Positions 56,985 through 64,000 of a stretch of 64,000 nucleotides of DNA are shown here, piece after piece. Location of the stretch: contig JABACO010000005.1 in assembly GCA_013339895.1 (NCBI GenBank), positions 1,744,986 through 1,808,985 of the forward strand. Reading direction: 5' to 3'. The position numbers and the translations under genes were made by a program. Origin of the DNA: Ephydatia muelleri (taxonomy: Eukaryota; Porifera; Demospongiae; Spongillida; Spongillidae). The notes below the pieces were generated by a model. It was given only the letters and a program-made list of their open reading frames with translations. It did not search any database and had not been told where the DNA came from. Every line of letters begins with the position of its first letter. The stretch's first letter is position 1.

Positions 56985-57933
56985 TCAATGCCTAGTAGCA
57001 ACCCCATTGGCAGTCCTAAGTCATCAGACTTTCAACGCAAATCTAGGCATGCCACCACCATCAAAAATAAGAACTATGTTGTTCAGAGGCTCCACCAGGG
57101 AATTACATCTGCAAATCAGAAACAGAATGAAACCAATGAACCTGCTGAAGGTGAGATTATTGAAGTAGAGACATACAAATTGCTGGATGGACGAAGTAAC
57201 AAGAGGACAGTGTGGGTTAAATACTGCATGTACCAGTTGGCATGTGATGAAAGTGATATCCTCATGAGTGAGAATGAGTGGCTTACAGATGATTTAATAT
57301 TGGCATCACAGAAAATTCTGAGAGAGCAGACCTCAATTTCTGGGTTCCAAGATCCCATCCTAGGTGAAAAAAAAAGGTTTTTCTATCACGAGGAAGAACT
57401 TTATCCAAATACTCCATGATGGGTATGGGCACTGGTTTACTGTAAGCACCATAAGAGCTCAAGCATCTAATGAAGTGCTCATTTATGATAGCATGTTACA
57501 CTCTTTGGGTGGTCATGGAAGAAAACAAGTGGCAGCTCTTTTGGAGAAAGAGATTAGTATCAAGATGATGAAAGTGCAACAGCAGGAAGGGAAAATGAGT
57601 GTGGCTTATTTGCCATTGTTTTTGCAATAGCTTTGGCTAATGGGGTCACTGTGTGTTTAAGCAGAGTGAAATGAGGCAGCACTTATATTTATTAAGAAGC
57701 CTTGAAGAAAAATTATATCCATGTTTCCAGTGGAGAAGATGAAGAGGGGAAGAGTCGGTGTTCATTTCATTAACAGTATACAAATTTTCTGCTCTTGCCG
57801 AATGCCGATTAAAGGCAAAATGATTGAATGTTCAGGATGCAAGGAGTGGTACCACTTGGCCTGTGTGATGGATGTTCCAGAAGGAGCTGTAGATGAGTTG
57901 GATTATGTGTGGTTTTGTACTTCGTGCAAGTGA
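56985..57933 (+). pseudogene. Ulp1 (C48)-like protease plus PHD finger of element B
   Basis: A block at 57131-57420 reads IEVETYKLLDGRSNKRTVWV, then SENEWLTDDLILASQKILRE. The next block (57395-57630) has FIQILHDGYGHWFTVSTI, NEVLIYDSM and LLEKEISIKMMKVQQQEGK, followed by a LFAIVFAIALANG segment. W-L-x-D-x-I, a His followed by W (G-H-W), D-S-M and a Q-x-x-G-x-x-x-CG-like end are the landmarks of Ulp1/adenain-type cysteine proteases. A PHD finger follows (57790-57930): CSCRMPIKGKMIECSGCKEW, YHLACVMD, WFCTSCK, with complete C4HC3 ligands. Protease plus PHD with a gypsy-type integrase fits Ginger transposons. Confidence 0.6.
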
Positions 57934-58308
57934 TGAAACTGGATGTGGATATCTCATAATACTGCACCTCAAGATCATTGTGATTGAATTTAAATAAATG
58001 CTTCTTGCTCATTCCTGTCCTTGGTGTATTAATTTGTGTTCAAAACTGTATTTATGGCAATTCATATTGAACTCAGGGCACATGTATCAATCCAGCGAAA
58101 AGCAAACTGTCCTAGGACATCTTACTCCGGAGTAAATTGTCCGCGGGAAGAGAGTTGGGGTAGGGACAGTTTACTCCCGATGGGGACAGCTTTCTCCGAA
58201 GCAACTTGTCCTAGAGGGACAGGTTGCTCCGGAGTAAAGTGTCCTAGGACAAGTAAATGGTCCGAGAGGACACTTTACTTCGCGGACAGTTTCCTCTGTG
58301 ACAGATCT

Positions 58309-59334
58309 AGCGAGTAAACCACTGACAAACATTTTTATGTGGGTGGATCGTTCGGCTATATATTAGGCGCCACGTTTACATTCGTCGCCAGTGTTTATAT
58401 ATGATCTATATTTCCATGCCTCACTTCAAACCGCATGCTAATTGCAGCACTGATAAAAACTGACACTCGATTGAAAAATGTTTTGTAGCGGTACATTCTC
58501 TTATGAAAAGTCAACCGTTAAACCAGAGAAAATATATTATCTCTGATTAAACATCCTGTTTGGCGTATAATTATCAGGTCCAGATGTCACTAAGAGATAC
58601 CCCGGTAAGTGTGCGTGCTTTATCTTCGACCTAGTATAGACCAATAGCTAATCACTTTTCCTGCGTTGAACAAGCTTAGTTTCACTAAGGAGGGGGGGGG
58701 GGAGCTTAGTTTCACTATTGGGGGGGGGGGGGGGGGGGAAGGGATGCGGTGCGTTCTGGCATGTACGTTCATCCAGAACGGCTTATGGTAAGGAAAGCTA
58801 TCTCCTGTAATGGTTATTGCTTCTTCAATAGTGCGGAACGTATACTTGGTTGTGAGTGCCTCCGTTCATCTCTAATCGTAAAGGGTACTGTGTTGCAGGA
58901 TTGTGGGGAAATTGCATCTACGTCAGACTCTACGTCGGGCAGATCACGTGGACTAGCCTTTTGTGCAGTATGCATTTCAATAGCGTACCGTTCGCTTATA
59001 GCTTATGTACATGCCCATCAGTAGGGAGTTAGTTCTGTGCCGCTAAAAAGTCGGTAAGGTTGCGCCAATAAACGGTGAGGTTGCGCAAAGATGTGGAATT
59101 CTTCTTACTCCTGTGGGGATCAGGCATTAGAGTAGACACACATAGAGGGGGTGGGGGGGGGAGGGGGGGAGGGTGGGGGAGTGGAGGAGGCAGAGTAAGG
59201 AAATGAGGGCAACCAGAAAATGAAATAATATAAAAACGCGGATATAGGGTGTATGCATGTGCTAAAGAAATTGTGGGTAACCTGAGCGTTGTGAGGATCG
59301 CAATATCACATGACCCTCTTCTCTCCTAAAGATC
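58309..59334 (+). promoter_or_regulatory. Upstream region of the third Ig-like paralogue
   Basis: Patchy homology to 14180-15310: AGCGAGTAAACCA, GTGGATCGTTCGGCTATATATTAGGCG, CACTCGATTGAAAAATG, GGTGAGGTTGCGC and CACATGACCCTCTTCTCTCC all have counterparts in order. The conserved TATATATT at 58357 could be a core promoter element. The region also has G-runs at 58691-58738 and 59148-59190. Confidence 0.45.
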
Positions 59335-59380
59335 ATGATCTTCATTATCTCAGCTGCAGTCTTAATCGGACAATGTACAG
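59335..59380 (+). CDS. Signal-peptide exon, third Ig-like paralogue
   Basis: ATG followed by IFIISAAVLIGQCT and a split Gly codon at donor ACAG|GTATAC (phase 1). A compact hydrophobic signal peptide with a real ATG; a stop precedes it in frame. It splices in phase to the Ig-like exon at 61042. This is the best-preserved first exon of the three copies. Confidence 0.65.
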
Positions 59381-59518
59381 GTATACATCACTTTATTTAC
59401 GCAAATGACGTTGGGTGAATTATGGTTTCATTGAACCCACAACTGATTCAAGGCTGGTATAAACAACACGCAACCTATCTCCCTCCCTCCCCTTCCCTCC
59501 CCTCAAATCCAGGATTGT

Positions 59519-59570
59519 GTGCGTGCGTGCGTGCGTGCGTGCGTGTGTGTGATGGTGGGGTGGGGGGGCG
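59519..59570. repeat. (GTGC)n / (GT)n microsatellite
   Basis: Short tetranucleotide then dinucleotide repeat in intron 1, at the place where the other two copies have the TCCC tract. Confidence 0.85.
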
Positions 59571-61041
59571 GACTGTAAGCTCCTCCATCAGGATCTGGGG
59601 TGGAGCCCCTGAAGCTCTGCAAGTGTTGTATTCCAATGTGAAAAATAATTGTTTGAATAACAAAATGAAAATTATTGTATGGTCTGGTCCAAGCTATATC
59701 CAAAATGATGCAGTGGTTTGAAAAGAGCCACTTCTTGCTTTGCAAGAGTGCTGCATGCAACACTTGTGCAGAAATGAACTGGCAATTTCAGTATTCTGAA
59801 ACAACACTCTGAAGCAAAAACAGTAATGTTACTGAAAAAACATTTCTGTTTTTATGCATTTGTTTTGTCAATATGAGATTTTTTATACATCTTACATGCT
59901 TACATGTATAGGAACTTAAAGCTTATGCATTTAAAAACATGCCAACAAAAGTAACGATGTATCAAGGCACTTGCGTACTCTGTGCATCTTTAGTTTCACA
60001 ACTGTCTCCAATTCGATTTGTATATAGGTTTTTTAAAACTTAGATTATATTCAGACCACCTAAGCAACATAAACATAGCCTTCGTGGAAGACAACTTGAG
60101 TCAATGTATAGAGAGCAACTGGCATAATGAGAGAATTGTGAAGGGTTTGTGGATTATTGGGAAGCGTTACCATTGCTGACACAACCAGGTTCTGTTCTGC
60201 GTGCAGCAACTATAGGTTTGTTCATTTCTAGAAGGAAACGTACAATGCAACAGGTGTCTTCCAAGTGGGTGTTTCCCATGGCTAGGTGCATAAGCTTGTT
60301 TTTTAGCTTCTTGAAACCTCACTTTCGTTCTTAGAAGAACCACCCTCAATAATGTACAGTGTATTAGACTCACCAAACATTGAAACACCTGAAGCTCACA
60401 GTGTTCTTAATGGTTTAGATGTGTTTCTTGCCCTAGACAAAGATGTGTGTTTAGCTAAACTTATAATAATTCATACATCCATTTTTCCTGAAACGTAATC
60501 AGAAAGGATGGACTTGTGCAGCCATTTTGGATTCAACAGGGATCCAGAATTATCTGATTCACTCATCATTGCAGTAAATGCAGCACTCAACGTTGGGGAC
60601 CCATGTGGATAGTCACGTGATTTTGCACACTCGCACATTAGGAACAATGTTAGCTATTAAGAGTCAAACTCTCGCATTACCGCCTAGTAAAATATATACT
60701 CGTGATCTGAAAAGTACATTGTGATTTAGAACATAACATTTGACAACTAAAACTCGGCACAAACTTAAAGTGCTTTGCATTGGGTTGATGAGCCAGACTG
60801 GGCACCCCTTGTGTTGGCTACTATCTTATACAGGCTATTATGTGCTGGTATCAAAACCCAATTCATTAGTTTGGCTATCATGATGATCATAATAAGATGC
60901 CCCTCCCCTGCCCCACGCCCCCGCACCGCACCCTTTACCAAAGGGGCCAGGGGTCATATGCTCACTTTAATTAACTACTTACATTTATTATGCTTTCTTG
61001 AGTCCTGGATTGTAATGTATGTCTTTTCCATGACCCAACAG

Positions 61042-61380
61042 GACATCCAACCCTCGTGTGTGATAACCTTTGCTCCAATAATGTGGTGACATGCACATGC
61101 GAAGAAACCGAAAACCCATCCAACACAACAGTGTGGGAACTGTCCAACACAACTACCTCATGCAGCATCATGCTCAAACAAACGGGTGCTTGCAACGCCA
61201 CTTCTGGCACGTGTGCAACCTTCCCTGGTATCATGGCTGTCAATGATCCCCCATTGATGGATGGTGCTTCTTGCGTCTCCTCCACACTCTCCATCCCCAA
61301 GAGCAATGGTTTGGAAGGGCTGCAAATCAACTGTATGTCTCCCAATGGCATTTCATATGGTGGTATTGGATTCTCCACAG
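61042..61380 (+). CDS. Ig-like domain exon, third paralogue
   Basis: 339 nt, phase 1-1, after TGACCCAACAG and before G|GTAGCT. HPTLVCDNLC, VVTCTC, TVWELSNTTTSC, GASCVSSTLSIPKSNGLEG, LQINCMSPNGISYGGIGF. About 85% identical in protein to the exon at 31656; all Cys, the Trp and most sequons are kept. Intron 1 is about 1.66 kb. The following intron holds three 32-bp minisatellite units and then element C; any FN3-like and tail exons lie beyond the window. Confidence 0.75.
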
Positions 61381-61385
61381 GTAGC

Positions 61386-61487
61386 TAATGTACCTGTCAC
61401 CATGGGTAGAGGGAATCTAATGTACCTGTCACCATGGGTAGATGGAATCTAATGTACCTGTCACCATGGGTAGAGGGAATCTAATGC
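61386..61487. repeat. 32-bp minisatellite, third array
   Basis: About three units immediately after the Ig-like exon donor, in the same intronic position as at 32145. Confidence 0.95.
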
Positions 61488-61742
61488 ATCTGTTCCGCGC
61501 GATTTGTAAATTTGCGCAATTTCGAAATTGCGTTGCGTAATTTGAAAATTTCGAAATTGCGTACCGATTTCGAAATTGTCCTCCGATTTTAAAATTGTCA
61601 CCCAATTTCGAAATTGCGCTGCGCACTTTCGAACTCGCGTAACTTCAATGCGCATGCGCACTTTCAAAACTATATAATAAAAACAATACGTGTACGTTGA
61701 AATAAGAATAAGCTAATGCAGATCATAAATTTCAATCCACAT

Positions 61743-62200
61743 CTAGACTGAGATAACTTCTGTACTAGCTATGTCTTCTTTCACAATGTTAGGTTCCAGC
61801 TTGCCAGTAAATGGCATCATCAACCGGCTCTCGAAACATATTACTAAGGTGGATCCGCATTGCACTCTGATCCCAAATCCTTGATGAGGGTAATATACCA
61901 CTGCAAAGTGCTGTAGTCGCAAACAGACCACAGTCATTGCACCCAGACTGCTTTTGGCATTTTATCCACTTGGATGGTATAACTTGTAGCTTGGCAATTA
62001 ACAAAGCTAGAGATCTGTGAAAGTGTCAGTGGTTGTAAGCCACCAATATGCGCAAATTGTTTCTTTAGTAGTATCTGTGCTGCATAAATATGTTTGTCCG
62101 AGAGCCATTTATTGTGTATGAGTGCATGACTGTCTTCTTGATGAAGATGCAAGTCAGGACACCACATGAGAATATCAGCTTTTCGGTTTGCCTTTTGCTT
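61743..62200 (-). CDS. Ulp1 (C48)-like protease region of element C
   Basis: Blocks NKWLSDKHIYAAQILLKKQF with GGLQPLTL, then VIPSKWIKCQKQSGCNDCGL with FATTALCSGI and FREPVDDAIYW. W-L-x-D-x-x-I at the start and Q-x-x-x-x-D-C-G-L-F-A at the Cys end are the landmarks of C48 proteases; the Q and nucleophilic Cys are present. The central His was not identified in the short span, so part of the fold may be missing or spliced. Confidence 0.5.
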
Positions 62201-62230
62201 AACCTGTCCTTTCTGCTTTCCATCAGCATA

Positions 62231-62716
62231 TCATATCCTTGTGCACAGAGATGTATTAGTGTGATCTTGATCTTCATTTTGTATTGACACAAATTTATCT
62301 TCCATCTCAAATCCTGTTATGAATTTGTCATCATTCTCTTGCCCTTGTGATCCAGGTATGCAATAATGCTGTTCTTCTTCATCACTCTGTTCCTGCATTA
62401 AATCATCTTCACAATCTTGTTCAAATTCAGCAGGCTGGTTTGAGCAGCTCTTGCCACCATGACATTTTGATAAACATTTAGTATTATTGCGCTTGCGATA
62501 GCAGCGTTTTGTACTGCATCCAGATTGGCAATTACATGAAGCACATTTGAAGTCATTTTTAGGATTCATTAGTTGAGCTGCCTCACGTCGTGATATATAT
62601 TTATCATTTTCCCATCCATTTACTTCAAGTGGTAGATATCCTTCAAAACATTCTAGATCCCCCTCACAATAGCATGTCTTTAAAACTCCATACAAGCACC
62701 TACATAGAAAAGGCAA
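62231..62716 (-). CDS. Cys-rich CXC-type region of element C
   Basis: Residues 8-30 CLYGVLKTCYCEGDLECFEG. At about 58-92, FKCASCNCQSGCSTKRCYRK and CLSKCHGGKSCSN form a CXC/tesmin-like cysteine cluster common in integrase-type DNA transposons. An acidic tail (QDCEDDLMQEQSDEEE) follows. It probably belongs to the same polyprotein or transcript as the integrase. Confidence 0.5.
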   Translation of the reverse strand: MPFLCRCLYGVLKTCYCEGDLECFEGYLPLEVNGWENDKYISRREAAQLMNPKNDFKCASCNCQSGCSTKRCYRKRNNTKCLSKCHGGKSCSNQPAEFEQDCEDDLMQEQSDEEEQHYCIPGSQGQENDDKFITGFEMEDKFVSIQNEDQDHTNTSLCTRI

Positions 62717-62796
62717 GAAATATTAAAATTGACATTTTAAAAAAATTACTACTTAGCTTGGTTTATTTGTTTATTTATTTATTTATTTGACCCATT

Positions 62797-62925
62797 AATT
62801 GCGTGCAATTCAAATGAATATGGGGCAAATGTCCCTAAAACTCTAGTTCATTGCTGGTTTACTGAACTCTTACCTGTAATCATTTGAGTTGCATGCAACA
62901 TGTTACCTAGCGTATGATCATCACC
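62797..62925. mobile_element. Decayed copy of the 4.46-kb palindromic element
   Basis: Arms GTGCAATTCAAATGAATATG and CATTTGAGTTGCATGCAAC around TAGTTCATTGCTGGTTTACT match the centre of 4462-4634. Confidence 0.6.
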
Positions 62926-63835
62926 TTTAGCATCAATATATTGCTACCGGGCATAACACATCAAACACTTGGTTTGATAGTGCAACGGCAACTTCGGCTG
63001 CTGATTTTCGCACTAATGGAAACAGTACATGAAATTTTGCCCACTGATCCATATAATGACCAATCCACTTAAAGGATCCATCAGGTCTGTGCCTCATATC
63101 AATGAGATCAATCTGAAAATTCAAATAATAAATTCTACCATGATCTAACCTGGCCTCTTGTCATAAAGCCTGATGAAATAATTGGTCTCAGTGGAGCACG
63201 GGTTGACTGTATTTTCTTGCATGACACAAGAGACATAGTTGTACAAACTTAGTCCACAGCAGATCTTGGATGCATTCATATAACTTTGATATCTTCAGAG
63301 TAGAGATCATGAAGTTTAAAAATCACCTAGCATACACTTGCAGAGACAGTATATTTACCTCCTGTATGGTCTTCTTACTACCGATGTGTCCCTTTTGCCT
63401 GCAGTGAACTTTTTCAATTATATCAAAGAACTCATCTATGAATGCTACTCGTCTCCATTTGGCCATAACCGTTGTGTCATTAGTATTCTGCGAATTCAAC
63501 ACGTATATATGTAAGTATGTTGCATATCATGTGTGACACGTGACAATGTAACCGTGCGTGCTTCGTCACGTTACCTGAGTTTTCGCTGGGAGACACAACA
63601 CATCTTTAACTCCTAGTGCAGGGTGGTTAATCAGTTCAAAGCGTTTTTTCTTCACCCAGAATTTGAATTGTGAACTGTAAGTTACTGCTGATGGATAATT
63701 TATGATGACATACACAATCCGTTGTCCATTCTCTCTTGAAATAGTCTTACTCGTTTTGTTATCCCTGTCTTTGAACTGCTCAACGCAAAATCTGTCAAAA
63801 AGCTGCTTCTGATCCATATTCGACGAAGGTGACAT
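62850..63835 (-). CDS. Integrase-type transposase of element C
   Basis: Exon 1 (63575-63835) starts MSPSSNMDQKQLFDRFCVEQ and ends LCLPAKTQ at a GTAACG donor. Exon 2 (about 63362-63490, after GAATTCGCAG) reads NTNDTTVMAKWRRVAFIDEF, then VHCRQKGHIGSKKTIQE, the His half of the H2C2 finger. The Cys half (FVQLCLLCHARKYSQP) lies near 63200-63250. The core starts NFQIDLIDMRHRPDGSFKWI with GHYMDQWAKF (63000-63124), containing the first catalytic Asp. Spacing and wording resemble the integrase domain of KRBA2-like transposon-derived proteins. The later catalytic residues were not located with confidence. Confidence 0.55.
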
Positions 63836-64000
63836 GCACGCGCACAGTTTTGAAAGTGCGCATGCGTATTGAAGTTACGCGATTTCGAAATTGCGCAGCG
63901 CAATTTCGAAATTGAGTGGCAATTTAAAATCTGAGGACAATTTCAAAATTGGTACGCAATTTCGAAATTTTCAAATTGCGCAACGCAATTTCGAAATTGC

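Larger units (their letters stand above)
48107..58308 (+). mobile_element. Element B: Ginger-like DNA transposon with Ulp1 protease and PHD finger
   Basis: The left end reads TCAAGGAGGAAAGTGTCCG and the right end is the inverted CAGAGGAAACTGTCCG. Both ends are rich in the palindromic unit GGACAATTTACTCC plus its reverse complement, most clearly 58100-58290. TGACAGATCT occurs at both borders (48102-48111, 58299-58308). Removing the inserted gypsy (5.1 kb) and the hAT-like element (1.3 kb) leaves an element of about 3.8 kb. Flanking sequence on both sides matches one site upstream of the duplicated Ig-like gene (near 13780-13800), so insertion was into the third paralogue's upstream region. It is decayed. 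Confidence 0.7.
61496..64000 (-). mobile_element. Element C: Ginger-like (KRBA2-type integrase) DNA transposon, right end beyond window
   Basis: TIRs of at least 155 bp: 61516-61675 and 63843-64000 are inverted copies, each built of GCAATTTCGAAATTGC palindromes plus a CTTCAATGCGCATGCGCACT segment. The left end extends about 20 bp further than the right end visible here, so the element continues slightly past base 64000. It inserted at or next to the 32-bp minisatellite of the third Ig-like paralogue. It contains a minus-strand multi-exon gene set and a small palindromic element at about 62797-62925. Confidence 0.8.

Overview
The window looks like intron-bearing, repeat-choked animal DNA. Exons are short with GT-AG borders, and microsatellites, minisatellites and transposons fill most of the sequence. 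The Ig/FN3-like cell-surface exons and the mix of Ginger-like, CACTA-like and Gmr1-ordered gypsy elements fit an early-branching metazoan. A demosponge is my best guess, but no marker gene settles it.

Layout. 1-11.5 kb: microsatellites, small inverted-repeat elements (4.46, 4.76, 7.42 kb), weak candidate exons, and a 1-kb TIR element (10.16-11.18 kb) carrying a 189-codon ORF. 11.6-31.1 kb: two almost identical 6-7 kb blocks (12.5-18.7 and 25.0-31.1 kb), each entered through a 40-bp minisatellite. Between them lies a 1298-codon gene (20.1-24.0 kb) of unknown function with a CpG-rich 5' exon. 27.8-34.6 kb: exons of a small secreted, heavily glycosylated Ig-like/FN3-like protein. It has an 18-nt linker micro-exon present twice and a C-terminal hydrophobic tail typical of a GPI signal. 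A third, diverged paralogue of this gene lies at 58.3-61.4 kb; its upstream region is split by one transposon and another lies just after its Ig-like exon.

35-64 kb is mostly mobile DNA. Element A (36.6-40.9 kb, minus) has a gypsy-type integrase and OTU-like protease segments. A CACTA/Plavaka-like transposase relic lies at 42.3-46.5 kb (minus). Element B (48.1-58.3 kb, plus) has integrase, a Ulp1-type protease and a PHD finger. B is interrupted by a young gypsy LTR element (49.44-54.55 kb) with Gag-PR-INT-RT-RH order, and by a hAT-like element that itself holds a long-TIR element with a RecQ-like helicase fragment. Element C (61.5 kb to beyond the window, minus) has a KRBA2-like integrase, a CXC-type Cys-rich region and a Ulp1-type protease.

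The most unusual theme is that A, B and C, and probably the 7.4-kb element and the first 82 bases, have ends built of short palindromic units, with a different palindrome for each family. The three integrase elements also each carry a ubiquitin/SUMO-type protease gene.
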